Assembly (NCBI RefSeq): GCF_018622995.1
Contig: NZ_CP076022.1
Location: 2,604,001 to 2,668,000 of the forward strand
Source of the DNA: Arthrobacter jiangjiafuii
Lineage (GTDB): Bacteria > Actinomycetota > Actinomycetes > Actinomycetales > Micrococcaceae
Reading direction: 5' to 3'
Length of the DNA: 64,000 nt
Under the pieces are notes generated by a model. That model worked only from the letters and a program-made list of their open reading frames with translations. It made no database searches and was not told the origin of the DNA. Each line of letters starts with the position of its first letter. Positions within the stretch are counted from its first letter, which is position 1. The translations under genes and the position numbers were made by a program. Shown piece after piece: positions 1-8,625 of this stretch.

Positions 1-2
1 CC

Positions 3-521
3 GTACTCATGCGCTTCACGGACGTCATCATCACCATCCCGCTGCTGGTGGTCGCGGCCGTCCTGGCCAGCATCGTTTCCAGTGCCGGCATTGTGGTCTT
101 CGCCGTGTTCCTGGGCCTGCTGACGTGGACCAACCTTGCCCGCATTGTCCGCGGTGAATTCCTCTCGCTCCGTGAGAAGGAATTCGTCGAGGCTGCCAAG
201 TCAGTGGGCGCCAGCTCGGCCCGCATTATTTTCAAGCACATCCTGCCCAACACCGTTGGGGTCATCATTGTGTCTGCAACGCTGGCGATTTCCGGTGCCA
301 TCCTGCTGGAAACCGCACTGAGCTTCCTCGGGTTGGGCGTCCAGGCCCCGGATACCTCCCTGGGCAAGCTGATCAACGAGAACCGGGCGGCCATGACCAC
401 ACGCCCTTGGCTCTTCTTCTGGCCCGGCATCTTCATTGTGGCTATCGCCCTCACCGTGAACTTCATCGGTGACGGACTCAGGGATGCGTTTGATCCCCGA
501 CAGACAAGGAATAAGCGATGA
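3..521 (+). CDS. Oligopeptide/dipeptide ABC transporter permease, C-terminal part (5' end outside window)
   Basis: This is the inner-membrane permease of a DppC/OppC-type peptide importer. The reading frame is open to the left edge, so the N-terminus is missing. The visible part has several hydrophobic segments and the classical permease loop: an EAA motif followed by a conserved glycine and an I-x-LP tail (EAAKSVGASSARIIFKHILP, about residues 60-80), which docks on the ATPase. The C-terminus has the family's NFIGDGLRDAFDPR ending. Its stop overlaps the start of the ATPase gene (ATGA), so the two are translationally coupled. The solute-binding protein and partner permease should lie just upstream. 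Transported substrate is not deducible. Confidence 0.93.
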   Translation, partial: VLMRFTDVIITIPLLVVAAVLASIVSSAGIVVFAVFLGLLTWTNLARIVRGEFLSLREKEFVEAAKSVGASSARIIFKHILPNTVGVIIVSATLAISGAILLETALSFLGLGVQAPDTSLGKLINENRAAMTTRPWLFFWPGIFIVAIALTVNFIGDGLRDAFDPRQTRNKR

Positions 522-2305
522 CTACGGCACCCCTGTACAGCGACAAGATTTCACCGGCAGCCGGCGCCCCGATCCTGGAAGTCACCGGCCTGGGAGTCGA
601 CTTCATGGTCGACAACGCCTGGGTGATGGCCGCCGAGGATGTGTCCTTCACCATCCGGCCCGGAGAAATCCTGGCCATCGTCGGGGAATCCGGTTCCGGA
701 AAGAGCATGTCCTCCATGGCCCTGCTCGGGCTGCTGCCCGGCAATGGCCGTTCCTCAGGCAGCGCGAAGCTCCAGGGCAAGGAGCTGATCGGCGCTCCGC
801 AGTCGGCCCTGCGGAAAATCCGCGGCAATGACATAGCCATGATTTTCCAAGAGCCGATGACTGCCCTCAACCCGGTGCTGACCATCGGCGAGCAGATCAA
901 GGAAGTGATCGAGCAGCACTCCGATGCTTCCCCGGCCCAGGCCAAGGAGCGGGCCATCGAGCTGCTGCGCATGGTGGAGATTCCCGAGCCGGAACGGCGC
1001 TACGGTTCCTACCCGCACCAGTTCTCGGGCGGTCAGCGGCAACGGGCCATGATCGCGATCGCAATTGCCAACGACCCCATCCTGCTGGTGGCCGACGAGC
1101 CCACCACCGCCCTGGACGTGACCGTCCAGGCGGAGGTGCTTGAACTCCTGCGCAGCCTGAACCGCCGGCTGAACAGCGCCATCATGCTCATTACCCATGA
1201 CATGGGCGTTGTGGCAGACCTTGCGGACAAGGTAGTGGTCATGGAGAAGGGCCGGATCGTTGAGGCGGCACCGGTGGCCGAGCTCTTCGGAAATCCGCGT
1301 GAGGAATACACCCGGCAGCTGCTGGCGGCGGTCCCCCATCTGGGGTCCAAGGTGGGCGGGGTCCTCTCCGCCGTGGAAGTGGAAGACGACGGGACCCTCC
1401 AGATCACTGACGCGCCGCGCGCGGTTCTGCGGGAGTCCGCAGACCTCGCCACCGTCGACGCCGGAGTGGTTCCGGCGCTGCAGCTGAGCGGCGTCTCGAT
1501 CGAGTACCCGGGCCGCTTCCGGCAGCCTGGCTTCAAGGCGGTGTCGGATGTTTCCTTCGTCATCAACCCCGGCGAAGTGATGGGCCTGGTGGGCGAATCG
1601 GGCTCCGGCAAGTCGACCATTGCCCGCGCCGTGACCGGCCTGCTTCCGGTCAGCGCCGGAAGCGTCAACATCAACGGCACCGACATCGCCGGACTCACGC
1701 CCAAGCAGATGCTGCCGCTGCGGCGGAAGTTCGCCATCGTGTTCCAGGATCCCGCAGCCTCGCTGAATCCGCGCATGTCGATCGGCGAGTCGATCGGCGA
1801 GCCGTTGTTCCTGCACGAGAAGCTCTCCCGGAAGGACCTGGACCGCAGGGTGGAGCTGCTGCTGGAGGATGTCCAGCTGCCCACCAGCTTCCGCAACCGG
1901 TATCCGCATGAGCTTTCCGGCGGACAGCGGCAGCGAGTGGGGATCGCCCGCGCCCTGTCGCTGCGCCCGTCGCTGCTGGTGGCGGACGAGCCGACGTCGG
2001 CGTTGGATGTCTCGGTCCAGGCCCGGGTCCTGGGCCTGCTCCAGGACCTGCAGCAGCAGTATGGGTTCGCCTGCCTGTTCGTCAGCCATGACCTGGCCGT
2101 CGTGGAGATCCTGGCAAACCACATTGCCGTCCTGAACAAGGGCCGCATGGTGGAGCAGGGGTCCACCGAGCAGGTGCTGCGGTATCCCCAGGATCCGTAC
2201 ACCCGCCGCCTGCTCGCGGCCGCGCCGGTGCCCGACCCGGCTGAACAGGCACTGCGCCGCGAACAGCGCAACGCCCTCATGGCGGCCGGCAGCACGACGG
2301 AGTAA
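518..2305 (+). CDS. Dual-domain peptide ABC transporter ATP-binding protein (DppD-DppF fusion type)
   Basis: A 595-residue protein with two complete nucleotide-binding domains, so one polypeptide replaces the usual DppD and DppF pair. Domain 1 has Walker A GESGSGKS (about 56-63), signature FSGGQRQ and Walker B LLVADEPTTALD. Domain 2 has Walker A GESGSGKST (about 363), signature LSGGQRQRVG and Walker B LLVADEPTSALD. Each domain ends with the oligopeptide-transporter C-terminal extension (around YTRQLLAAVPH and YTRRLLAAAPVPDP). It powers uptake through the upstream permease, with which it overlaps by four bases. Fused ATPases of this kind are common in actinobacterial Opp/Dpp systems. Peptides are the likely substrate class, but nickel or glutathione importers share the architecture. 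Confidence 0.95.
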   Translation: MTTAPLYSDKISPAAGAPILEVTGLGVDFMVDNAWVMAAEDVSFTIRPGEILAIVGESGSGKSMSSMALLGLLPGNGRSSGSAKLQGKELIGAPQSALRKIRGNDIAMIFQEPMTALNPVLTIGEQIKEVIEQHSDASPAQAKERAIELLRMVEIPEPERRYGSYPHQFSGGQRQRAMIAIAIANDPILLVADEPTTALDVTVQAEVLELLRSLNRRLNSAIMLITHDMGVVADLADKVVVMEKGRIVEAAPVAELFGNPREEYTRQLLAAVPHLGSKVGGVLSAVEVEDDGTLQITDAPRAVLRESADLATVDAGVVPALQLSGVSIEYPGRFRQPGFKAVSDVSFVINPGEVMGLVGESGSGKSTIARAVTGLLPVSAGSVNINGTDIAGLTPKQMLPLRRKFAIVFQDPAASLNPRMSIGESIGEPLFLHEKLSRKDLDRRVELLLEDVQLPTSFRNRYPHELSGGQRQRVGIARALSLRPSLLVADEPTSALDVSVQARVLGLLQDLQQQYGFACLFVSHDLAVVEILANHIAVLNKGRMVEQGSTEQVLRYPQDPYTRRLLAAAPVPDPAEQALRREQRNALMAAGSTTE

Positions 2306-2421
2306 TCCCCCAGTAATCCCCCGTCTCCCGCGCCACCAGGTGGCCCGCCCTGTTTAGGTGCTGGGCCACACGGTGTGGGAGACTGGAGGGCAGAACTTTC
2401 AGCAAAACGAAGGAGGCAGCT

Positions 2422-2496
2422 ATGAGCAAGCGTGCACGCAAGCGTCGTGACCGTAAGCGCGGCGGCGCCAATCACGGTAAGCGTCCCAACACGTAA
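2422..2496 (+). CDS. 50S ribosomal protein bL37 (24 residues)
   Basis: A 24-codon gene preceded by a strong ribosome-binding site (GAAGGAGG). The product is extremely basic, starts MSKRARKRRDRKRGG and ends ANHGKRPNT. The ANHGKRPN tail is the hallmark of actinobacterial bL37, a tiny large-subunit protein seen in mycobacterial ribosome structures. The gene stands alone between the peptide transporter and a strong hairpin terminator. It is easily missed by gene finders because of its length. The assignment rests on remembered similarity to the mycobacterial protein and on the perfect RBS and terminator context. Confidence 0.85.
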   Translation: MSKRARKRRDRKRGGANHGKRPNT

Positions 2497-2533
2497 GTCT
2501 TGGACTCCCCGTGTGGCCCATCGCCACTAAAGG

Positions 2534-2574
2534 AAGAACCCCCGGAGCCTCACGGCCACCGGGGGTTCTTTTTT
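2534..2574. terminator. Rho-independent terminator between bL37 and rsrA
   Basis: A perfect 12-bp stem (AAGAACCCCCGG at 2534-2545 pairing with 2559-2570) with a 13-base loop, followed by a T run to 2574. The other side has A residues, so it can stop transcription of the convergent genes on both strands. Confidence 0.9.
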
Positions 2575-2591
2575 GTGCAAGCGCCTCGCAG

Positions 2592-2852
2592 CTAATGGTC
2601 TGCCGTCTGGATCTGGCTGATTCGGGCGAGGATGCTGGCCTTGAGGGTCTCCGGGGCAGCCTCCGTGCAGGAGCGCTTCACCACCGACCGGATGACACAC
2701 TCGAGGTCGTGTTCCTCGGCGCATTCGGGACACCCGTCCAGATGTTCCTTGATCTCCACGATGTCATCGTGGGAAAGGGCACCGTCGAGGTACTCGTAGA
2801 GCCGTTCGATGCGGGCGTCCTCGCAATCGCCCAGGCTTTGGCAATCGCTCAT
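2592..2852 (-). CDS. rsrA: Mycothiol-system-type zinc anti-sigma factor (RsrA/RshA family)
   Basis: An 86-residue cytoplasmic redox-sensing anti-sigma factor. It has the ZAS signature H-x3-C-x2-C (HLDGCPEC, about residues 37-44) and further cysteines near the N-terminus (SDC, GDC) and at about 62, as in RsrA of Streptomyces and RshA of mycobacteria. In this family zinc-bound reduced protein holds the sigma factor, and disulfide stress releases it. Its start codon overlaps the stop of the sigma factor gene (ATGA), giving coupled, near-stoichiometric synthesis. It is convergent with bL37 and separated from it by a strong terminator. Confidence 0.93.
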   Translation of the reverse strand: MSDCQSLGDCEDARIERLYEYLDGALSHDDIVEIKEHLDGCPECAEEHDLECVIRSVVKRSCTEAAPETLKASILARISQIQTADH

Positions 2853-3532
2853 AGCGTGTTCCCCTGTTTCTTGTTCTGGCTTGCCCCGGCAGCAGCAGGT
2901 GCAGCCTTGCCGCGGATTCCGCGTTCGTGTGCATATTCCGCCAGCAGTTCACGGAGCATTTTGCGGCCCCGGTGCAGGCGGGACATTACGGTGCCGATGG
3001 GCGTGTTCATGATTTCGGAAATCTCTTTGTATGCAAATCCCTCCACATCGGAGAAATACACGGCCAGCCGGAATTCCTCCGGAATGGCCTGGAGCGCGTC
3101 CTTGACATCGGAATCGGGAAGGTGGTCCAGGGCCACAGCTTCGGCGGACCGCAAGCCGGTGGAGCTGTGCTCCGCGGCCCGGGCCAACTGCCAGTCCTCC
3201 ACGCCGTCCGAGTTTGCCTGCAGCGGCTCGCGTTGGCGCTTGCGGTACAGGTTGATGTAGGTGTTCGTCAGGATCCGGTACAGCCACGCCTTCAGGTTCG
3301 TTCCCGGACGGTACTGGTGGAACGCGGAGAACGCCTTGGTATAGGCCTCCTGGACCAGGTCCTCGGCATCGGAGGGGTTGCGGGCCATGCGCATTGCTGC
3401 GGAATACAGTTGGTCCACATACTGCATTGCGTCGCGCTCAAAGCGCAGCTTACGGGCCGCTTCCGATTCGGAAGCGACATCCAACTCGGAGTCTTCCACC
3501 TGGGGGCTGCCTTCCGGCACATCAGTTCTCAT
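2849..3532 (-). CDS. sigR: ECF sigma factor SigR/SigH (thiol-oxidative stress)
   Basis: An ECF12-type RNA polymerase sigma factor. Region 2 contains [14 protein letters not shown] and region 4 contains [23 protein letters not shown], the helix-turn-helix for the -35 element. I chose the ATG at 3532 because GGGAGGTA precedes it, giving 227 residues. The frame stays open upstream, and a second in-frame GTG at 3631 has an AAGGAG seven bases ahead of it. That would add 33 residues, recalling the longer SigR isoform of Streptomyces coelicolor. Family targets are thioredoxin, mycothiol and proteolysis genes. A matching GGAAT-N18-GTT promoter lies upstream, suggesting positive autoregulation, and the anti-sigma gene follows with ATGA overlap. 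Confidence 0.95.
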   Translation of the reverse strand: MRTDVPEGSPQVEDSELDVASESEAARKLRFERDAMQYVDQLYSAAMRMARNPSDAEDLVQEAYTKAFSAFHQYRPGTNLKAWLYRILTNTYINLYRKRQREPLQANSDGVEDWQLARAAEHSSTGLRSAEAVALDHLPDSDVKDALQAIPEEFRLAVYFSDVEGFAYKEISEIMNTPIGTVMSRLHRGRKMLRELLAEYAHERGIRGKAAPAAAGASQNKKQGNTL

Positions 3533-3628
3533 TACCTCCCAGTCTACGGTGCGGGGACCTGCCCCCACTCGTAGCTGGATCGGGGAACCTGCTGCCGCCG
3601 GGCCGGCGGCCGTTGCCAAGGCACCTGG

Positions 3629-3644
3629 CACGTTCACTCTCCTT
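3629..3644 (-). promoter_or_regulatory. Alternative in-frame GTG start with RBS for a longer SigR isoform
   Basis: On the minus strand AAGGAG (3639-3644) stands seven bases before GTG (3629-3631), which is in frame with sigR and lies downstream of the SigR-type promoter. A GTG at 3635-3637 is also in frame but sits too close to the RBS. Initiation at 3631 would give a 260-residue protein. Confidence 0.6.
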
Positions 3645-3718
3645 ACCCTGCATTCAAAGGACGCCTCGGCGCCGAAGTTGCGCTTCCCTTATCCGGGACA
3701 AACGCCTTATACCCCCAC

Positions 3719-3744
3719 AACGCCTCTCCCGTAGTGCTTATTCC
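3719..3744 (-). promoter_or_regulatory. SigR-type promoter upstream of sigR-rsrA
   Basis: Read on the minus strand, GGAAT (3740-3744) is followed after exactly 18 bases by GTT (3719-3721). This is the consensus for SigR/SigH-dependent promoters. It lies about 90 bases before the upstream GTG start and about 190 before the ATG start of sigR, so a transcript from it would contain both starts. Confidence 0.75.
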
Positions 3745-3858
3745 GCTCCGGGCCCGCGGCCCGCCCTGATGCATAAGGTGTGCCTGCTCCGTAAAAGTGC
3801 AAAACTAGGAGTATTCTGCCCGGTTATTCCGAGACCGGACAGCCACCAGGAGGTCAAT

Positions 3859-4440
3859 ATGTCGATTGTCCGTTTGCTCGCCCGTCCCCTGCTTGCCACC
3901 GGCTTCATTGCCGCCGGAGCCGACCGGCTCCGGGATGCCGACAACACCGCCGAGCAGCTGCGCCCCACGCTGAAGCGGGTGGGCGACATGGTGCCCTCCG
4001 CCGCGGCCGTCACCGGAAACCCCCAGCTCGTCGCCAAAGTCCTGGGTGCAACCCAGGTGGGCGCCGGCGCACTGCTGGCCCTGGGCAAGCTGCCCCGGCT
4101 GTCCGGGCTGCTGCTGACCGGCACTGCCGTCTTGAACGCGGTCGTGGAATACAAGAATGCGGAGATCGACACCCCCGATGAGCGCAAGGCGCGCCGCGCG
4201 GGCCTGCTGAAGAACCTCTCCCTCATTGGCGCCGTCCTGCTGGTAGCCGTTGACACCAACGGACGTCCGGGCCTGGCCTGGCGCGCCGGCCACCTGGCCG
4301 ACGACACCCGCCGCAGCGTTGCCTCCTTGGGCAAGGATGCCGGCCGCAAGTCACGTTCCGTAAAGAAGGACGCGGCCAGGCAGCTGAAGAAGGCCAACAA
4401 GACCGTACGTTCCACCGCATCCGGCATCGTGGGTTCCTAG
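3859..4440 (+). CDS. DoxX family membrane protein
   Basis: A 193-residue protein starting at the ATG preceded by CCAGGAGG; the frame is open much further upstream but without a better start. It has the DoxX-like N-terminus (LARPLLATGFIAAGADRLRD), a second hydrophobic stretch rich in G/A (about 70-100), a third near 120-140, and a highly basic Lys/Arg-rich cytoplasmic-looking tail. In mycobacteria DoxX works with SodA and SseA in a membrane oxidoreductase complex, and SigR-adjacent location would fit redox defence, but that link is inference. It is transcribed toward aroA with four bases between them. Confidence 0.8.
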   Translation: MSIVRLLARPLLATGFIAAGADRLRDADNTAEQLRPTLKRVGDMVPSAAAVTGNPQLVAKVLGATQVGAGALLALGKLPRLSGLLLTGTAVLNAVVEYKNAEIDTPDERKARRAGLLKNLSLIGAVLLVAVDTNGRPGLAWRAGHLADDTRRSVASLGKDAGRKSRSVKKDAARQLKKANKTVRSTASGIVGS

Positions 4441-4444
4441 CCGT

Positions 4445-5773
4445 ATGTCCTTCCCCGCTGAACCCCAGAGCATCTCACCCTGGCCCGCCCCGCGGGTTAC
4501 TGCCCCGCTGGACGCCGACATCCGGATCCCCGGTTCCAAGTCACTGACCAACAGGTACCTGGTCCTGGCCGCTTTGGCTGATGGCCCCAGCCGCCTGCGG
4601 GCGCCCCTGCACTCACGCGACACCGAGCTGATGGTCCGGTCCCTGCGGGCGTTGGGGGCCACCGTGACGGAAGTCGACGGCGACGGTGCCTTCGGGCCGG
4701 ACCTTGAGGTCCGCCCGATGGAGCCGGGAGCCGCGGCCGAGGCTGAGATTGACTGCGGTTTAGCGGGGACGGTGATGCGCTTCGTGCCGCCGCTGGCGGC
4801 TTTGAAAAAGGGCAGCACCGCCTTTGACGGCGACCCGCACGCACGCATCCGTCCGATGTCAGCGGCGATCGATGCCCTGCGCGGACTCGGCGTGGACGTG
4901 CACGACGACGGTGCGGGTTCCCTGCCGTTCACCGTGAGCGGCACCGGGGAGGTGGCCGGCGGGCGGTTGGAAATCGACGCCGGTGCCTCCTCCCAATTCG
5001 TATCAGCGCTGCTGCTGGCGGGCGCGCGGTTCCGGGACGGACTGCACCTGGTCCATTCCGGGGTTGCCGTTCCGAGCCGGGACCACATCGCCATGACTGT
5101 TCAGGCCCTGCGCGGGGTCGGCGTCGTCGTCGATGATTCCGTTCCCAACGAGTGGAAGGTGTCCCCCGGGCCCATCCGCGCCTTCGACATCACCATCGAA
5201 CCGGACCTCTCCAACGCCGGGCCGTTCCTGGCCGCCGCCCTGGTGGCCGGCGGCACCGTCCGCATGGCCGGCTGGCCGGAACACACCTCCCAGGTGGGAG
5301 ACCGGTGGCGGCAGATCCTGCCGCAGCTCGGCGGCACCGCCGCCCTTTCCGGCGGCACCCTGACCGTCACCGGTACCGGACACATCACCGGCGCAGAGCT
5401 GGCAGACACCAGCGAACTCGCCCCGACTGTCGCCGCCCTGTGCGCCCTGGCAGACTCTCCCTCGCGGCTGACCGGCATCGCGCACCTGCGCGGCCACGAA
5501 ACAGACCGGCTCGCAGCCCTGGCGACGGAAATCAACCGGTTGGGCGGCGACGTGCAGGAAACCGAAGACGGCCTGTCCATCCGCCCGGCAGCGCTGCACG
5601 GCGGCCTCTTTGAAACCTACGCGGACCACCGCATGGCCACCGCCGGCGCCCTGATCGGACTGGCCGTCCCCGGTGTCCTCGTCCAGGACATCGACACCAC
5701 CGCCAAGACACTGCCCGAATTCCCGCAGCTGTGGCAGCAACTCACCGCTACGGTCACCGAAGGAACCCGCTGA
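4445..5773 (+). CDS. aroA: 3-phosphoshikimate 1-carboxyvinyltransferase (EPSP synthase)
   Basis: A 442-residue enzyme of the shikimate pathway that joins phosphoenolpyruvate to shikimate-3-phosphate in aromatic amino acid synthesis. Recognisable are the N-terminal substrate loop GSKSLTNRYLVLAAL (about 30-44), the PEP-binding region DCGLAGTVMRF (about 101-111), and the C-terminal ETYADHRMATAGAL signature. Length is typical. It starts four bases after doxX and its TGA overlaps the ATG of rsgA (TGATG), so aroA and rsgA are coupled. The aroA-rsgA-hisN order is common in actinobacteria. Confidence 0.97.
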   Translation: MSFPAEPQSISPWPAPRVTAPLDADIRIPGSKSLTNRYLVLAALADGPSRLRAPLHSRDTELMVRSLRALGATVTEVDGDGAFGPDLEVRPMEPGAAAEAEIDCGLAGTVMRFVPPLAALKKGSTAFDGDPHARIRPMSAAIDALRGLGVDVHDDGAGSLPFTVSGTGEVAGGRLEIDAGASSQFVSALLLAGARFRDGLHLVHSGVAVPSRDHIAMTVQALRGVGVVVDDSVPNEWKVSPGPIRAFDITIEPDLSNAGPFLAAALVAGGTVRMAGWPEHTSQVGDRWRQILPQLGGTAALSGGTLTVTGTGHITGAELADTSELAPTVAALCALADSPSRLTGIAHLRGHETDRLAALATEINRLGGDVQETEDGLSIRPAALHGGLFETYADHRMATAGALIGLAVPGVLVQDIDTTAKTLPEFPQLWQQLTATVTEGTR

Positions 5774-6888
5774 TGCCCCGCTCCACCGGAAGCTGGGATG
5801 AATCCGACGTCCGGATCCGCCCCAACAAAAAAGGCTCCCGACCCCGCACCAAGGACCGTCCCGCCTACGACGAGGCCGTCACCGGACGCATCATTACCGT
5901 TGACCGCGGCCGGTATACCGCCGTCGTCGACGAAGACACCCCCACCGAGCGCATCGTCACCGCAGCCCGGGCCCGTGAACTGCGGCGGAACCCGGTGGTC
6001 GCAGGCGACCTCGTCTCGCTGGTCGGCGATGTGTCCGGCGGACCCGACACCCTCGCCCGCCTGGTCCGGATCCAGAACCGCCGCACCCTGCTGCGGCGCA
6101 GCGCCGATGACACGGATCCGGTGGAACGCGCCGTCGTCGCCAACGCCGACCAGCTTGTGATCGTGGTGGCGGCCGCGAATCCCGAGCCCCGCACCGGTTT
6201 CATTGACCGCGCCCTGGTCGCAGCGTACGACGCCGGGATCTCTCCCCTGCTCTGTATCACCAAGGCAGATATCAAGGATCCGGCCGACCTGCTGGCGAAC
6301 TATGAGCATCTGGATCTGGACGTCATCATTTCCCGCACCGCGTCCGACGACGCCTCCGGCATTGATGCGCGCTCGGACGACGGGCTGTCCGCGAGGCTGC
6401 AGGGCTCCGCAGTCGAGCAGCTGCACAGCCATCTGGAGGGCAAGGTATCGGTCCTGGTGGGCCACTCCGGCGTGGGCAAATCCACCCTGGTCAACGCGCT
6501 GACCGGTTCCGACCGCGCCACCGGCGGCGTCAACGCCGTCACCGGCCGCGGCCGGCACACCTCGTCCTCGGCCCTGGCGCTGAAGGTCCTGGACGCACCC
6601 GCCGGCAGCTGGATCATCGATACCCCCGGTATCAGGTCCTTCGGCCTCGCCCATGTGGACCCCGACCGCATCCTGCAGGCGTTCCCTGATCTTGCCCCGG
6701 GAACCGACACCTGTGAACGCGGCTGCCGCCATGACGACCAGGCGCGGGACTGCGGACTGGATCCGTGGGTGGCCTCGGGCCAGGCAGGCGCCGCCGGTCC
6801 GGCGCGGCTGGCCTCGCTGCGCCGGCTGCTCAGCTCCGGCACCAGGACCGAAAACCGTGCCTCAGCCAAGGAACTGGGTCTCCAATGA
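5773..6888 (+). CDS. rsgA: Ribosome small subunit biogenesis GTPase RsgA
   Basis: A 371-residue circularly permuted GTPase that matures the 30S subunit. The motif order is permuted as expected: G4 (ITKAD) precedes G1 (GHSGVGKST, about 235-243), and G3 (DTPG) follows. An N-terminal OB-fold comes first and the C-terminal zinc knuckle C-x3-C-x-H-x6-C (CERGCRHDDQARDC) is intact. The start overlaps the aroA stop. The N-terminal extension rich in Arg/Lys (RIRPNKKGSRPRTK) is usual in actinobacterial RsgA. Confidence 0.95.
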   Translation: MPRSTGSWDESDVRIRPNKKGSRPRTKDRPAYDEAVTGRIITVDRGRYTAVVDEDTPTERIVTAARARELRRNPVVAGDLVSLVGDVSGGPDTLARLVRIQNRRTLLRRSADDTDPVERAVVANADQLVIVVAAANPEPRTGFIDRALVAAYDAGISPLLCITKADIKDPADLLANYEHLDLDVIISRTASDDASGIDARSDDGLSARLQGSAVEQLHSHLEGKVSVLVGHSGVGKSTLVNALTGSDRATGGVNAVTGRGRHTSSSALALKVLDAPAGSWIIDTPGIRSFGLAHVDPDRILQAFPDLAPGTDTCERGCRHDDQARDCGLDPWVASGQAGAAGPARLASLRRLLSSGTRTENRASAKELGLQ

Positions 6889-7000
6889 GGCCCGCTGCAC
6901 AGGCTCCGGCATCCCAACGCTTCGGCGGAACCGCGCCACAGCCAGCCCGGCGCGGTGTCATCCCGGGCAACGACCGCCGAATAAGGATAAGTTGAACAGT

Positions 7001-7810
7001 ATGCCGTTCGCTCAGAACTACAACGATGACCTGCGCCTCGCCCACGTGATGGCCGATTCCGTCGACGACCAGACCATGTCCCGCTTCAAGGCCCTGGACC
7101 TCAAGGTGGAAACGAAGCCGGACCTGACTCCCGTCACTGACGCGGACAAGGCAGCGGAGGACGCGATCCGCGGGCAGCTTTCCCGTGCCCGGCCACGCGA
7201 CGCCGTCCTCGGCGAGGAGTTCGGCTCCACCGGCTCCGGCCCGCGCCGCTGGGTCATCGACCCCATTGACGGCACCAAGAACTTCATCCGCGGCGTCCCC
7301 GTCTGGGCCACCCTGATCTCCCTGGTCGACGACGGCGTCCCCGTCCTGGGCGTGGTCAGCGCACCGGCCCTGGGCAAGCGCTGGTGGGCCGCCACCGGCA
7401 CCGGCGCCTACATGGGCCGCTCCCTGGCCTCCGCCACCCGGCTGCGGGTCTCCAACGTCTCCAACCTTGCGGACGCCTCGCTGTCCTACTCCAGTCTGGG
7501 CGGCTGGAAGGAACGCGGAAACTTTGACGAGTTCATCGGCCTGACCGAGTCGGTGTGGCGCACCCGCGCCTTCGGCGATTTCTGGTCCTACTGCATGGTC
7601 GCCGAAGGGGCCGTGGACATCGCCTGCGAGCCGGAGCTGAACCTCTACGACATGGCTGCCCTCGTGCCGATCATCACCGAAGCCGGCGGCCGGTTCACCT
7701 CGCTGGAAGGCGAGGACGGTCCGTTCGGCGGCAACGCCCTGGTGACCAACGGTGCCTTGCACAGCGAAGTGCTCCACCGGCTGAATCCGGGCCTGGACGA
7801 CCTGCTCTGA
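7001..7810 (+). CDS. hisN: Histidinol-phosphatase, inositol monophosphatase family
   Basis: A 269-residue Mg-dependent phosphatase. It contains the inositol-monophosphatase signatures: GEEFG (metal-binding Glu, about 67-71), the WVIDPIDGTKNF motif (about 84-95), and a C-terminal EPELNLYDMAALVPIITEAGG block. In actinobacteria this form completes histidine synthesis by dephosphorylating histidinol phosphate, although inositol phosphatase activity cannot be excluded. A TTG at 6992, in frame and three codons earlier, is an alternative start since AAGGA lies just before it. It follows rsgA after about 110 bases. Confidence 0.88.
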   Translation: MPFAQNYNDDLRLAHVMADSVDDQTMSRFKALDLKVETKPDLTPVTDADKAAEDAIRGQLSRARPRDAVLGEEFGSTGSGPRRWVIDPIDGTKNFIRGVPVWATLISLVDDGVPVLGVVSAPALGKRWWAATGTGAYMGRSLASATRLRVSNVSNLADASLSYSSLGGWKERGNFDEFIGLTESVWRTRAFGDFWSYCMVAEGAVDIACEPELNLYDMAALVPIITEAGGRFTSLEGEDGPFGGNALVTNGALHSEVLHRLNPGLDDLL

Positions 7811-7812
7811 GC

Positions 7813-8625
7813 ATGACAGCTACATCGGCCGGTCCGCGGCTCCAAGCGCTGCGCCGGAAGGAACTGGCACGCAGCTACGAGGACGGCGGAGAGCACTACG
7901 ACCGCATCCGGCCCGGCTATCCCGCCGATGCCGTGCACTGGTTGTTCGAGGGCATAACCGGACCGGCTGCGGTGGCCGGCGCGCAGGTGGCCGACGTCGG
8001 CGCTGGCACCGGAAAGTACACCCGCCTCCTGGTCGCGGCCGGCTACCGGACCACCGCCGTCGACCCCTCCGCCGACATGCTCGGCCAACTCCGGCAGGGC
8101 CTGCCGGACGTTCCGGTCATGGTGGGCACCGCGGAGGCGACCGGACTGCCCACGGCCTCCATGGACGCCGTGACCGTAGCGCAGGCCTGGCACTGGTGCG
8201 ATCCGATCGCCGCCAGCACCGAACTGGCGCGCGTCCTGCGGCCCGGAGGCATCCTGGGGCTTGTCTGGAACCAGCTCGACGTCAGCGTCCCCTGGGTGCA
8301 CCGCTATTCCCGCATCATCCATGCCGGCGACGTGCTGCGTCCGGGATTCCGGCCCGTGGTCGGCCCTGAATTCCTCCCCCAGGCCTCCCACACAAGTTCA
8401 TGGACGCAACAGATGACCCCGGAAGACCTGATGGAGCTGGCCAAGTCCCGCTCCTACTATCTTTCCGCCAACGAGGTGACGCGTGCCAAGGTCCTGGCGA
8501 ACCTCACCTGGTACCTCTTCGATCATCTGGGCTACCAGCCCGGGCAGCCGCTGGATCTGCCGTACCTGACCCTGTCGTGGCGGGTGGTGCCCTCCGCCGC
8601 CGTCCCGCCCCTGGACCATGGCTGA
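7813..8625 (+). CDS. Class I SAM-dependent methyltransferase
   Basis: A 270-residue soluble protein with a clear Rossmann-type SAM site: motif I VADVGAGTGKYTRLL (about 61-75), the acidic loop TAVDPSADML and motif LRPGGILGLVWN. It belongs to the Methyltransf_11/25 group, with yeast Tmt1-like relatives; the substrate is unknown. It starts two bases after hisN stops and its end overlaps the first fluC gene by eight bases, so it looks like part of the same transcript. Nothing in the neighbourhood identifies the methyl acceptor. Confidence 0.85.
   Translation: MTATSAGPRLQALRRKELARSYEDGGEHYDRIRPGYPADAVHWLFEGITGPAAVAGAQVADVGAGTGKYTRLLVAAGYRTTAVDPSADMLGQLRQGLPDVPVMVGTAEATGLPTASMDAVTVAQAWHWCDPIAASTELARVLRPGGILGLVWNQLDVSVPWVHRYSRIIHAGDVLRPGFRPVVGPEFLPQASHTSSWTQQMTPEDLMELAKSRSYYLSANEVTRAKVLANLTWYLFDHLGYQPGQPLDLPYLTLSWRVVPSAAVPPLDHG

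Noticed and set aside
755-2475. Long antisense frames over the peptide ABC ATPase
   Set aside because: Both are complementary shadows of a gene with clear Walker and signature motifs; no RBS or domain.
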